DNA of 64,000 nucleotides from Cyphellophora europaea CBS 101466 (taxonomy: Eukaryota; Ascomycota; Eurotiomycetes; Chaetothyriales; Cyphellophoraceae). The translations under genes were made by a program, and so were the position numbers. The stretch lies in contig NW_008481809.1 of the NCBI RefSeq assembly GCF_000365145.1, positions 1,725,630 through 1,789,629 on the forward strand, read 5' to 3'. Positions within the stretch are counted from its first letter, which is position 1; each line of letters opens with the position of its first letter. This document shows, one piece after another, positions 1-11,032 of the stretch. The notes under the pieces are model-generated. The model ran no database searches and had not been told where the DNA came from. It was given only the letters and a program-made list of their open reading frames with translations.

Positions 1-1
1 C

Positions 2-988
2 GACATGACACCCCTGCGACGCCTCGAGGTGACGGGACCGGGAGCCGTGGACCTGCTGCAGAGGCTGTGCACGGGCGACGTGGGCAAGAAGCCCGGCGCC
101 GTGACCTACACGCTCGTCCTGAACGAGCACGGCGGCATCCGCAGCGACATTACGGTGGCGCGCATCGAGCCCAACCTCTTCCAGATCGGCGTCAACGGCC
201 CCGTCGACACGGCGTATGTGTCGCGCGAGGCCCGCTGGCAGCGCGAGCGCGACCCCAGCAAATGGGTGGCGGTCAAGGACGTCACGGGCGGGACCTGCTG
301 CATCGGGCTGTGGGGCCCGTTGGCGCGCGAGGTCATGGGCGCCGTCAGCAAAGATGACTGGAGCAACACGGCCAAGGGCCTGCGGTACTTCCGCGTCAAG
401 CGCGCTGTCGTGGGCGGCGTGCCCGTGACGGCCATGCGGCTGTCGTACGTGGGCGAGCTGGGTTGGGAGCTGTACACGAGCGCCGAGCACGGCGTCAAGC
501 TGTGGGATGCGCTGTGGAAGGCCGGCCAGAAGCACGGCATCATTGCCGCTGGTCGCACCGCGTTCAACGCACTCCGTCTCGAGAAGGGCTATCGCGCTTG
601 GGGCGCCGAGATGACGACCGAGCATAACCCTTACGAGGCGGGTGTGGGCTTCGCCGTCAAGGCTGGCAAGCAGGGTTATGTCGGCCAGGAGGCGACTGAG
701 GGCCGCTCTGTCGACACCGCCAAGCAGATCTTGCGCTGCATCACCGTCGATGATGGCCGGTCGATGATTCTGGGCAAGGAGCCCATCTACGTCAACGGCC
801 AGGCCTCAGGGTACATCACCAGCGCCGCCTACGGGTACACGGTTCAGAAACCAATCGCGTACGGCTGGCTGCCGGCAGGCGTCAAGGAGGGCGACTCGGT
901 CGAGATAGAGTACTTTGGCCGGAAAGTCAAGGCGACGGTGACGCCTGAACCGCTGTACGACCCGAAGATGGAGCGCCTGCGTGGGTAA
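2..988 (+). CDS. FAD-dependent dehydrogenase (dimethylglycine/sarcosine type), C-terminal GcvT part, 5' partial
   Basis: The reading frame is already open at the window edge: the codon before the first ATG (position 5) continues the same protein, so this is the C-terminal part of a longer gene. The visible 328 residues match the aminomethyltransferase (GcvT) fold found at the C-terminus of dimethylglycine/sarcosine dehydrogenases and related FAD oxidoreductases. Supporting motifs are an N-terminal D-M-T-P-L-R-R block, G-E-L-G-W-E-L-Y near residue 150, A-L-R-L-E-K-G-Y-R-A-W-G near residue 190 and the GcvT_C barrel at the end. In known members this part binds folate and takes the one-carbon unit released by N-demethylation; the FAD domain would lie upstream, outside the window. 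No intron is seen in the visible part. Which methylated amine is the substrate cannot be told. The call of domain type is firm, the exact enzyme is not. Confidence 0.82.
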   Translation, partial: DMTPLRRLEVTGPGAVDLLQRLCTGDVGKKPGAVTYTLVLNEHGGIRSDITVARIEPNLFQIGVNGPVDTAYVSREARWQRERDPSKWVAVKDVTGGTCCIGLWGPLAREVMGAVSKDDWSNTAKGLRYFRVKRAVVGGVPVTAMRLSYVGELGWELYTSAEHGVKLWDALWKAGQKHGIIAAGRTAFNALRLEKGYRAWGAEMTTEHNPYEAGVGFAVKAGKQGYVGQEATEGRSVDTAKQILRCITVDDGRSMILGKEPIYVNGQASGYITSAAYGYTVQKPIAYGWLPAGVKEGDSVEIEYFGRKVKATVTPEPLYDPKMERLRG

Positions 989-1279
989 GTTGCTCCCGGG
1001 GAAGAAAGAGAGCACTTTTGTGGCAAGTTTTTAGCATCATGATGAGGCCCAGAGACCTTTTGCATATACAGCGCATTTTTTGTCGCTCGAGAGGCGTTAC
1101 TATCGGGAATTGCACGACTTAATAGTAGCAATGGACATTCTCTTCACGTTCTTCACTGCTCGACCCGCCTTTTCCGAGTTTCAGCACGCATACCGGAATC
1201 AACGCGCACTAACTTTCCATGAACCGCTCTAGTACTTGATCATTTTGCCGGCTAGAATGTCACAACCATAAGTCCCGAA

Positions 1280-3588
1280 TCAAACGGAATCCTCGCCCTT
1301 CTCCGCAGCCAGGTGTATATCCTGCGCCACATGTGCGGGCGGCTCACGGGCAAGCAGGGCAGAAAGCCCGATCTGGGCCTCGATCTCCTGCATGCGCTCG
1401 GTGTCGGCTTGCGAAGTGCCCTGGGATCCGAAGATGATGTCCATCTCCTCGAGACTCAGGCGCTTGGTCTCCGGCACGAAGAACCAGATGAAGGCGGCGC
1501 CGATGAAGGTCAGGAGGCCGAAAAGAATGTAGGTGCCATATGTGATGCCCTCGAGCATGTCGGGCGTGACTTGGCCGACGATGAAGTTGTTCATCCAGTT
1601 GGAGGAGGCGCCGATTGATACGCCGTACGGACGGGTGCTTAGTGGCCAGATTTCAGCAATGAGGATCCATGCGCTGCGCGTCGCGTTAGCGATTAGCTCG
1701 TCAATGCGTCCAGAGCTGGGAACTCTTACCAGGGACCCCAGGAGTACCCGAAGTGGACAACGAACAACCAGACCATGACAACGGCAGCCCAACCAGCAGC
1801 AGGTTGTTGATCGAAGCGATCGATATTTCGAGCCAAGATAACAGCAATGATCAAATGGCAGATACCCATGCCGATGGCTCCAGTCGCGAGGACCGGCTTG
1901 CGGCCAACGCGGTCGATCCAAAGCACAGCTGGAATGGTGGCGATAAACATGACGATGCCGACGACACCCGTGGCCAGTAGGCTGGTGGTATTGGAACTTA
2001 GGCCAAGCTGGGCGAAAACTACACTCTCGGTTAATTTGGGTTGGTGAAACAGCTGGACCTGAAAGAGAAATGGAAGGGAGCAGCATTTGACGCTGTGACT
2101 CACTTGCAGGGGCATAGTACAAAATGGCGTTGATGCCGGTCCACTGCTGGAAGAACATGGTGACGGTGGCGACAATGACACGTCTGAACATGGCCTTGGT
2201 CTTGAAAAGGGCGAAAATTGCAACGAATTGCAGCTTGAAGGTGTTCCATGCTGTCTGCTCCTGCAGATGGGGAAATTTCTCTGCGATGCTGCGCTTTTCG
2301 AACTGAGACTGAGCCTTAATCTCAAGGAACTCCAGCTCGATCAGTTCGTGGCCCGGGTCTAGGCCGCGGAGGTGACACAGAATCTCCCTGGCTTCCTCCT
2401 CGCGGCCGTGATGTATCAGCCAGCGCGGCGAGAACGGCATCCAAATCATTCCAATGAGGAGGATGAGAGCTGGGAATAGCTGAAGACAGATCGGAACCAG
2501 CCAGGCGGCATCCGACTGGGTTTCTTCAGTGGTGCCGCCGATGTAGTTGGTGCCGTAATTGATCCAGAAACTGATCATGATACCGAACGTGATGGCAAGC
2601 TGCTGCAAAGCGACAAGAGCACCTCGAACCTCCGGAGGTGCGCATTCGGAGTTGTACAGTGGCACGATCATAGACAGGGATCCAACGCCCATACCCCTGC
2701 GAAAGTCAGCACGGAAGGGTATGGTAACTCGGCCCAACGTACGTGATGAATCGTCCTGCAAGGATTTCTTGATGTCCGCCTACAATTGAGCATGCTTGAA
2801 TGACCACGCCCACAATGAAGACACTCGAGGCAATCAAAATGCCGTACTTGCGAGAGCAGACCTCGGCAATGAATCCGGAGAGAATTGCGCCGAACCAGGC
2901 GCCCAACTCCAGGATGGCCGTCAACCAGCCCTTCTGCGTGGGATTGTCGATGTAGCCGTCGGTATCTGCGACAGTCATTATCCGAACATACATCGACGCT
3001 GGGCTACTTACGCTTGCCAAACGATGGCATGGCCCTGTGTAGGAAGGAAGAAGCATAATCAGCATGTATGTTGAGAACAAAAGGCGTTCAAAGGATGTGC
3101 TGACCTGACCAGAGAATATATGATAAAACAGGACTTACAGGATACCACTGAACATTCCCTGGTTATCTATCCAGGAAAGGACTCCGTCAGCTCGGCTCAA
3201 TATACTCGGAATTATTGTCGCTAGGCATATCGCTCGTGGCATACTCACTGTCGAAGAAGTTAGTTATGAGCATCCTAGACGGCAACACAAGCACCAGCGC
3301 GTGGCTGTTGTGAAGTGGGTATGTTTCAGCTGTGACAGATGGACACAGCAACCTTACACGGCGCCCAAGATACGTCTCGGACGCTTCCTCTCGCCAACCT
3401 CATAGAGGCTAACAAAGATGAGTGAGAACTTACCATCCGTAGAGCACCCCGCCAATACAGGCAAATGCAGCAATACTAGCGACACGAGCATTCTTAAAGA
3501 AGGCCCGGGCACCACTGGCGCCCATCAGGGCCTGACGGCGTTTGGCAGCTTCATCGAAGACGACAGCGGCGCCGCTGACTCCAACCAT
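1280..3588 (-). CDS. MFS sugar (monosaccharide) transporter, 7 exons
   Basis: Plasma-membrane sugar porter of the major facilitator superfamily, 567 aa after splicing. My exons, in coding order, are 3588-3435, 3166-3139, 3034-3012, 2965-2743, 2696-2104, 2018-1730 and 1673-1280; their summed length (1704) is a multiple of three. Family signatures are G-V-L-Y-G-Y-N-Q-G-M-F-S-G in TM1, L-E-L-G-A-W-F-G-A in TM2, a G-R-F-I-T-G-M-G-V-G block, F-S-P-R-W-L-I after TM6, Q-Q-W-T-G-I-N-A-I-L-Y-Y in TM7, D-R-V-G-R-K between TM8 and TM9, and P-E-T-K-R-L-S-L-E-E-M-D at the end of TM12. The start at 3588 is chosen because the upstream 12 codons are not family-like. Intron 1 is a twin intron (separate entry) and exons 2 and 3 are only 28 and 23 nt. 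The hexose/monosaccharide subfamily is likely; the actual sugar is unknown. Confidence 0.88.
3167..3434 (-). other. Spliceosomal twin intron (stwintron) in the sugar transporter
   Basis: Exon 1 ends with GGA-T at 3435. The next base, G3434, is followed at once by a canonical donor GTAAGT (3433-3428). That internal intron runs to ACAG ending at 3248, with a CTAAC branch site a few bases upstream. The bases after it are TGAGTAT (3247-3241). Joining G3434 to them recreates a perfect GTGAGTAT donor. The outer intron then ends at ATAG (3167), with a CTGAC-like branch site before it. Removing the internal 186-nt intron and then the outer 82-nt intron joins T to AT-AAC, giving Tyr-Asn in the conserved G-Y-N-Q-G motif. 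A single intron from the first donor to the last acceptor gives TGA, a stop. This is a [D1]-type arrangement, an established but uncommon class in filamentous ascomycetes. Confidence 0.82.
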
Positions 3589-6323
3589 TTTGATGGCTTG
3601 TAGCGAAACGAAAGTCTCTCTCAATCTGCAGTACAGGCCCGTGAGATGGGGTGACAGCGCCTCCGGCCCTGAGGTAATTCAGCACTTAGTTATGTACAGT
3701 CTCTACATTAGCCGTCGTCAATTTCAGGCTCTCACTTGCCCAGTGTTTACCCGCGGGCCGGTGGTGGCAGCAGGAAGCTTGGCCTAGTGGTCGCCGGCAC
3801 TTGTCAGCGGAATCAATCATAAGCATCAATCAGGTTCGAGCAAGCACAGCCAAGGCCTGGGGACGTTGTCTCGGCATGGAGACCGTATGATCCGATGTGT
3901 GCTGGCCGATTGGGGTCATTGCAGATCAAGTGCTATTCAGCCTGAATCTGCAAGCAAGCGAGCAAACCAACATGGGCAATGGCGCCGATGAAGAGTAGTC
4001 TGGTCAAGTTTCGCGACTTGGCGTCTTGGTACCGCTGAAAAGAGGCGAAATCCGGGGCATGGGCGGAGGATTTGGGTCCGGATTCTGAGGGTGGAAAGCG
4101 CCGCAGACTCGCTTTTGTACATGCTAGGAATTGGTGGCTGTGGCTCTATGCCTGAATTTCGAAAGGTGCTTGTGTTCCTACTGTAGGTCAATCGGTCACG
4201 TCTTGCTGGGGGGTTGAACGAGCGGGGGGTGCTCGGCGCCAAGACTAGAACGATTCGCCCGGAGCCCGGACGACACCCTGTTTCGGGAGCGAGAGGGCTC
4301 TCCCGGTGTGCAGCAGATTAGCAAGAACGGCCCTGTTGCTGTAAGAGAACATCTCGTATCAGCAGCCATCTTTTCTTTTGTCCTCTTTGCTCTTGACATA
4401 AACTAAGCCGTAGTACGTGGTCAGAATGGGACCTTGATCAAGACTGGGAGAAGCAAGGGCATCGGCTTGGGCAAGGTGCTTCATTCTGCAAAACACCTGC
4501 TAAGTCTCAACCGCCAGTCCTTTCTCCGGTCGTACCAGATCACCACCTTTTGTCGACATATTCCAATGTGCACTTTTTGCGACTGCAATCTGTCGTCAAT
4601 CCAATACTCGGAAATCGATCGAATGTAGAGAGGGCGGACCGACAGCCAGCCACGTTCATCAAGCTCGTAAACGGCAGCCAGCCACGGCCACACTCATCCA
4701 GCCTCGGTCCAACCATCAACGCCCGAGAAGTGTGATCAAAGTCGACGAGCCGCAGGCTGCAGGATCCAGCTGTATTCATGACATGTCAGCGTGCTCCAGG
4801 AGGTCTGGACACCACGGTCCACAGTATCCCCATAGGGAGTGATTCAAAGGGTTGAAATTTCTTCTTTCTTGCTGCGTTGACTGCGGGGAAAGCTTGACGC
4901 GGCATGACCCGTAGCTTTGCTGCGGTGTGCACATCAGCCGAAACTCAGATCGGATATCACAGCCATTGATGGCTCGCCAAGTGTTTTCGCGAGTTGTCAA
5001 TGACCGGCTGAAGCTGTCCGAGGCGCACCACGCGGCGCGCCCCTGGCCCCAGCTGAAGTCAATGCGGGGAGTCGGTGATCAGCTGCTTTGAAGGACTCAT
5101 CTGGTCACTTATGCTCGCTGTGTCACACTACGCGTTTGAGATGACTAGGTATGTGGCCCAATTGATGGTCTTCTGCAACCGACACCGAGAAGCTCAGGAA
5201 GGTCAAGGTACCTTTCCCAAAGCTAGGCTGACGGGCTGGGGGCCTGGATACTGCCTCCATGACTAGGACCTCTGACCGACAACTTCTAGCACAATTGGTT
5301 CTTTTTGCGAGTCGTGCGCCCGCGCCTAGATCTAAAGTTAGATAGGTTCCTAAGCTTGGCCGTCCCAGTCCCATGTCAAGGTTCGAGGCATGATCGCTTC
5401 ACAAATGCAATCTCTCGCGCGGTATAGTTTCGAGGCCTACCAACCGGCCCTACCTAGGCCTCGTGAAACCAGAAGTGCAGATCTGCAGTCTCCAAGTGTT
5501 GCGACTCGCTCGTAACGCAGATGCATCTAGACCCATGATTCTATGCGAGGGCCTTACACGCCGCTGGAGCGGAGTGCAAAGCATGAGTCGGCCACGGACG
5601 GGAGTGATTTGGGCTCGTACCGATCGACAGGAGGGGGCTGATGGATATCCAATCACGAAAACGCTGAATTTTTATTTGTCTAACAGGTGTAAGCCTCAAG
5701 CACAAGCTTCAGGCCCATATTCTGAAGCTTTCTACCGATTTTGGATACGCGGTACCTCACCGACTCACCGTACCCTTTTCAGTCCGTAATCTGTAACTTT
5801 GCCATTGAATCTATAATGTGAAGAAATACACCCGACTCACATCAGCTAGCCGCACATACGTCTTCTCGTACTTGGCACTTTTGTACCAACACCTGAGGCT
5901 TTCGATCACGAGCTGACTGTACTTTAGCTGCGCGAGACCAGAGATCCTATCCAGTGAAAGAAGTCGTATTTGTTTCGTTCACGTGTCATTCGTAAAGACT
6001 GTGCAGCAGCTGAAAGCCCTTGCATTCCGTGGCTGCATTGACAACAGCAGCTTCATGGCATCGCAGCCTATGCGTTTCCGGCCCTAAACACTTGCTGTCC
6101 TGCTTGAGCAAGTCCAGACCGCCAGCCACACGAGCAACCAACTGTGTCGATTCCTCTGAGTGTTCGAGAGTCTTGGCCGTCATACGATTAAGATAAAGCT
6201 CGCAAGTATCCTTGGGGCTAACACAGCACAGTCACTTCATCTCCCGGGGCACTTGTTCTGAAGCACTTGTACTACCAAGATCTCAACACTTTTATTCTGA
6301 CATAACTGTGACCGGCAACGATA
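3589..6323. other. Intergenic region, no gene recognised
   Basis: About 2.7 kb between the divergent starts of the sugar transporter and the next gene. Only short, unlike-coding ORFs occur on either strand. It presumably holds both promoters. I see no tRNA, repeat or transposon ends. Confidence 0.5.
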
Positions 6324-7874
6324 ATGGCTGGCCAAATTACCCCAGAAGGACAAGTCCTTCCTCCTCGGAACATCACGGCACCTGCTCCTCTCCTCAGCCT
6401 CCGAGGATTCCATTGGGATACTGTAGACAAAAAGCTTGCTCGTCCTCAGCTCAGCCAAGACCGTGATTCAAGTGTATCCAGAGGCGAGTCTCATGACGAT
6501 GCAGATGTTGCGAAGGTACAGGAGCCCTTCGTCGCTGCCACCGCGCCGTTGTTGGCCCGTGCAGCAGCGGTACCGGCAGCACCTGCAGCACCAAAGGCAC
6601 CAGTACCACAGCTACCACAAGAGCCACTGGCGCTATCCGGGCAGTTAACAACACAGCTCGGCCACGTGTCGGGTCGACCTAAGCCGGGCCCGCCGAAGTT
6701 CCCACTTGAACAATTTCAGGGCGCTTATGCTGGCAACGGATTCAATTTGATCTTTCGTCCTCGTGCCAATAACGACGACACGGTTTTTGAAAAGAAGCCC
6801 AACCCAGGGAATGGCCTACCTCCAGACAATATTCTCCAGCTGAGCCTTACCACGGAGCAATTGACGTTTGGAGCGACACTTGGCAACATACCAAACCGTG
6901 GACTCTTCGAGGAGCCTAACATCTTCCTCACTGGCTTGCCATATTTGCAAACTGTCCAAGACGTCACAAACCCGGAGACCGGAAAGGGTGATAGGCTTGA
7001 CCCTACTGACATTCATTTCGAACCTGGAGTATGGCTCAACGTTCCCAAGGCAACCTTCAACCCGAGGGACAGCGTAGTGCGCATGGCATCCATACCACAC
7101 GGCACAACTATCAACGCACAAGGCCTCGTTCCCACAAAGACCAACAGCGGCCTCGGCGGAGCTGCCAGTCGTCCAATTTTCGATGTCATTGACACCACAC
7201 CATTCTTCACCGCCTCTGGGAAGAAGCAAGTATTCCCTAATATGAATGCAGCCGACCCTGCCACCTTCAGAATTCCACAGAATCTTGAAAGATTCAACGA
7301 CAAACCGGACAGCAAAGGTGTCATGGGAACTGGCTTGATCACGACGGAGATCATCAAGAACCCAAACTTAATCCTCGCAAAAGCTACTCAGACCCAGAAC
7401 ATAACAGAGACAATTACCTTTGAGGTCTCCACCGGATTCCCAACAGCCGAGCTCAATGGCGGCGGAACAACCAATATCTCATTCCTCGCTGGCAAACAGG
7501 CCCCATTGAGTACTACCCAAGCTCCAGACCCAGCAAAGGTCCTCAACCCGGAGAATCCAATCGCCCATGCAGCCTTCATGAAATCCAAGTTCTGGATCGA
7601 AACGGTACAGTACGACGTCTTCGTCCCCAAACTAGCCGAAAAGACCACTCTACTGCTGTCACCGGAGATCCCGGCGGGCTCCACGGCGCCAACCCCTGTA
7701 TTTGCGGTCACAACACCACCTAACGGCAACCCCCAACGAAAGAAGATCACTATCCCCGGCATCCAGATCCAATCCTCGCAGACAGTGAACCTGAATTTCG
7801 CACCGCTCACTTGGCCGCATGTCAGTGTCGCGACAATGGTGCCCAAGGATCCGCAGCCGTTTCAGATGACTTGA
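6324..7874 (+). CDS. Conserved beta-rich protein, possible heme-binding (nitrobindin-like) fold; function unknown
   Basis: Single-exon gene for 516 aa starting at a clear ATG; no signal peptide or membrane segment. Residues 1-130 are Ala/Pro-rich and look disordered. From about residue 130 the sequence is an ordered, beta-type domain with conserved-looking blocks: G-A-Y-A-G-N-G-F-N-L-I-F-R-P, I-P-N-R-G-L-F, G-L-P-Y-L-Q-T-V-Q-D-V-T-N-P, H-F-E-P-G-V-W-L-N-V-P and M-A-S-I-P-H-G-T-T-I-N-A-Q-G. I recall a bacterial and fungal protein group with this block order that is often labelled heme-binding. The P-G-x-W-x-x-x-P arrangement resembles nitrobindin-like barrels, but that is memory, not a search. 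A structure prediction would settle the fold. Existence of the gene is well supported; its function is not. Confidence 0.75.
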   Translation: MAGQITPEGQVLPPRNITAPAPLLSLRGFHWDTVDKKLARPQLSQDRDSSVSRGESHDDADVAKVQEPFVAATAPLLARAAAVPAAPAAPKAPVPQLPQEPLALSGQLTTQLGHVSGRPKPGPPKFPLEQFQGAYAGNGFNLIFRPRANNDDTVFEKKPNPGNGLPPDNILQLSLTTEQLTFGATLGNIPNRGLFEEPNIFLTGLPYLQTVQDVTNPETGKGDRLDPTDIHFEPGVWLNVPKATFNPRDSVVRMASIPHGTTINAQGLVPTKTNSGLGGAASRPIFDVIDTTPFFTASGKKQVFPNMNAADPATFRIPQNLERFNDKPDSKGVMGTGLITTEIIKNPNLILAKATQTQNITETITFEVSTGFPTAELNGGGTTNISFLAGKQAPLSTTQAPDPAKVLNPENPIAHAAFMKSKFWIETVQYDVFVPKLAEKTTLLLSPEIPAGSTAPTPVFAVTTPPNGNPQRKKITIPGIQIQSSQTVNLNFAPLTWPHVSVATMVPKDPQPFQMT

Positions 7875-8817
7875 TGAGGAGAGTTTTGAGGGAAATCAGA
7901 CTCGTGTTTCTCTGGCAAGTGGTGATCAAAAAGGTGGCTACTTCAGCTGACGTTGGTCTTTCTTCCTCGGGACTTTTCGGGTCTATGAAGCGGCTTCAAT
8001 CACGTATTCCATATGCTCGCGCTTTGCGGTCCGCTATAGTCCTAATTGACGAATTCAATGCACACGAACAGACCTATGCTTCTCGTTGTCCAAAGTGCTC
8101 GCCCAACCCGGGATGGGTCTTTCTGTCCTGTTACGATTCCCGAAGCGGCTACTACTGTCCTGCGTTTAGTGCTGCTTTATCTAGCAGTTAGGTGGCAGAC
8201 ACTAGACTGAAGCTTTCATGGCGTTCTTGCCGGTACTTGGCTGCCGCTGGGCGGTCACTTCCTTGGATTGTGTACTGCTAGTAGTATACTGTGCATTGAG
8301 CTCATCTCACTGTCGCTGAATATATGCTGATAGATAAGACTGAGAAGCTCGGCACGTTGAGTCATTTCTCAAATTTCGCATCTTGTCGGGAAGGAAAGTA
8401 GGCATATATGTGGCAGTAGCTGCTGCATAGGATATCTTGTGGCAAATCTAAGTAGAACTAATCATCAGATTGACTAATAAGCTTGTGTAACAATATGGGG
8501 TACCAAGGGAAACGTTTCGACGATGTTAGCGGGAGCCCGCGTGGTGGCACAGCGAGCGTTCTCCAGCTAAGGGTGAGCTCAGGTCACCAGCTCTATGGAA
8601 CAGTCTGGACAACGACTGACGAATAAACTCCTTGGGCCCCAAGACTGCTCGCGCAGGCATGATATATTTATGACACAGACAGTAGTAATAATACACATTT
8701 GGAGAAACGCTCATAATGACGCTCGCTTGCGTGAAACTCATCGAGACGCATAAAGACACCTCAGATATAACATACCCTCCAGCTCCTCTCGCAGAAACTA
8801 GTCTCCCCAAACGGACA
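7875..8817. other. Convergent 3' intergenic region
   Basis: About 940 bp between the 3' ends of two converging genes. ORFs here are short and overlap on both strands without family signatures. Nothing recognised. Confidence 0.5.
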
Positions 8818-10128
8818 TCACGTCCTCCGCGCGCAACACAACAGTCTGCGCCACCAACTCGCTGGTGGCTTAGAGGCATTTACGTCTGGAGTGACCGGTG
8901 ACACGGGCTGTGGTGGCTTGACGCGGACCCACTGCCAGTGGCCGTCGATGAACTGCCGCACGACGTGGCCGTCCTGGCGGTACCGCACTGCCAACGAATC
9001 AGTCAGCACTGAGTAGCACGAATTGTCCGTGGCGAACGTAGACACGGTATCACGACGCTCATGCGGAAAGACGAATGGCGACTGGTGCTTGGTGGGTGGC
9101 GAAGACGGCTGTGTGGGAAGCTGCGGCAATCTGGCCAGTGTCGCTTTCAAGACGTCTCGCGCTGTAGGCTGCGACCGTGGCCGGAGCATGCTGCCATCAG
9201 CGCACGTGTCGTCAGACTGTATGGTGGGCAAGGAAGCGGGAGCTGTCCTTCTCTTGGAGCGCCAGCCCGTCGCTGGCGCGTGTGAGCCCTGCCAGCGCTT
9301 CGCAGATACGGGTGATTGACTGCTTAACGAGGTCATGCTGCTGATAGAAGACCTACCGCTTTTGGATGTCCGATTGCTGGCAGTGCTTTGAGTGACAATG
9401 GTGACCGCACTGCCATTCGAGCTCACGCAAGAGGGGGCACGAGTGTTAGGAACGGCGTGCCTCAATGTTGAGCGGCGATTTTGTCGTGAATGCCTCTTGA
9501 CGATGGCATGATTGGCACTCGGTGATGGGGGAGATCCAAAACTAGTAGACAGATTGCCGGTCACGTACATGTCCATCATAGTCATATGATGGGTTGCAGT
9601 AGATGCCTGGCTGTCGAGTGTGTCTGAGCGTCCATGTGGCTGGTTCCGCGTGGGATAGAATGGCGACCATGGCGCTGGGGATAGCGGCGCTAAATCGGTG
9701 AACGAAGTATATGTACAACTCTCCGAGTCTGGTCGTTGCTGCGATGGGGAACTTGACTTTTCCTTCGGCGAGAACAAATCTTTGGCAATGGCAACTTGCT
9801 GAGGCTGCTGCAGCGATAGTCGGACAAACGATTTGAGGTTCTGAGACACACGCTTGAACGCAGCAACGACAGAAAATGGCCCAAGCAAACTGGGGTAAGG
9901 GAGGAAGCTGAAAGCAGAATCATGCAAAGAGTCAGAAAAGCGACTTTTGGGCGGAGTGTCTTCGTGCTGCGCTTGGGCCTTGTATAGACACGTCCGCTCG
10001 ATCGCATCTTCTGATCCTGCATCTAATCCCACGTTATCCTGAGCCCGCAGACAACTGCGATCTGCGCTGTCGCCATGCGAAAGTGACTTTTTCACATTCG
10101 ATATTGGTGTGGGAAGCTTCTTTGGCAT
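8818..10128 (-). CDS. Hypothetical Ser/Pro-rich protein with Cys-Cys tail
   Basis: The open frame extends upstream to 10467, but I start it at the ATG at 10128 (M-P-K-K-L-P-T-P), where the composition turns protein-like; this gives 436 aa. Most of the chain is low-complexity Ser/Thr/Pro/Arg, as in disordered fungal regulators, with many S-P and T-P sites. The C-terminal 60 residues are more ordered: R-Q-F-I-D-G-H-W-Q-W-V-R-V-K-P-P, then W-W-R-R-L-L-C-C-A-R-R-T at the very end. The final Trp/Cys-Cys/Arg cluster could be a palmitoylated, membrane-apposed tail; that is inference. No known domain is recognised, and an N-terminal intron cannot be excluded. Confidence 0.6.
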   Translation of the reverse strand: MPKKLPTPISNVKKSLSHGDSADRSCLRAQDNVGLDAGSEDAIERTCLYKAQAQHEDTPPKSRFSDSLHDSAFSFLPYPSLLGPFSVVAAFKRVSQNLKSFVRLSLQQPQQVAIAKDLFSPKEKSSSPSQQRPDSESCTYTSFTDLAPLSPAPWSPFYPTRNQPHGRSDTLDSQASTATHHMTMMDMYVTGNLSTSFGSPPSPSANHAIVKRHSRQNRRSTLRHAVPNTRAPSCVSSNGSAVTIVTQSTASNRTSKSGRSSISSMTSLSSQSPVSAKRWQGSHAPATGWRSKRRTAPASLPTIQSDDTCADGSMLRPRSQPTARDVLKATLARLPQLPTQPSSPPTKHQSPFVFPHERRDTVSTFATDNSCYSVLTDSLAVRYRQDGHVVRQFIDGHWQWVRVKPPQPVSPVTPDVNASKPPASWWRRLLCCARRT

Positions 10129-11032
10129 TGCATGTGTCTGCCTTGTCTGGTGGACTGTTTGGTGGCTTACCGAGTGGATGTCAGTCCAGAGAATTATTGT
10201 CCAGCGGGAATCTCGGGCGCGGCACGCGACCTGGCCAGAGTCATATACATTGTTTTGATCCTCGTCATAATGGCGAGGGAACAAAGACAACAAAGGAATG
10301 CACTTCTGTCCAAGGCAGATGTCGAAAGGAAGCAACAAAGCACTTTGGCTATTTTTGGTATTCATTCGTACCTCGAGATTATGTAGTGACTCCCATTGGG
10401 CGGAGGTGAGGGATAGAATGATTGTCGCTAACCTCTGCGGTGAGATAAATGAGTGACTAATGAACAAGTTGCTGACGGTAACAAATCACGGGAAAACGAA
10501 ATACTAGGTACGTGTCCAGTAAGCCCACCTTCAGCTTTTCTCCATAGCTATGTCGTTTAGTCAAAGCCAGGGTCGATGAGTACCGCTAAGACAGCTTAAT
10601 ACTGCCCTGTGGTCACGCAGAGCGGGCAGTATTCTGTATCAGGTGGATTGTTGTCCGACTACGACTCCCCAGTTGCTGCACTGAAGGCATACAGTCACTG
10701 GAAGCTTTGCCGAACTCTTGCAGCTCAAGCACAAAGGTGTCTGATTTCTGGTCTACAAGAGTGTTGAGGTGACTGGCCACTTTCTTGTAGGGCCACTCAA
10801 GGACAGCTACACCTTTTTCACACGGACGATCTCAATTTTCCTATTCTTGGGACTCTGCATGGTCGTCCACGGGCACAGCTGGCCTGTCAAAGGGATACTT
10901 ACCCGCACATTGGCAATGCTGATAGACATCGGCGCATTGTTTCGACAGACTAACAAACATGTCACACTACGCGCAGAACAGCGTCTCTGTGAACCATCCC
11001 ACATCCAGCTCGTATAAGTACCTCTGAGGCTC
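10129..11032. other. Intergenic region
   Basis: About 900 bp between the start of the disordered-protein gene and the 3' end of the FAD oxidase, both on the minus strand. No coding signal or RNA gene recognised. Confidence 0.45.

Noticed and set aside
1280..2761. Reading the transporter as one 493-codon ORF
   Set aside because: Its middle third leaves the MFS pattern between two good splice sites; a spliced model through another frame restores the conserved TM7-TM10 region.
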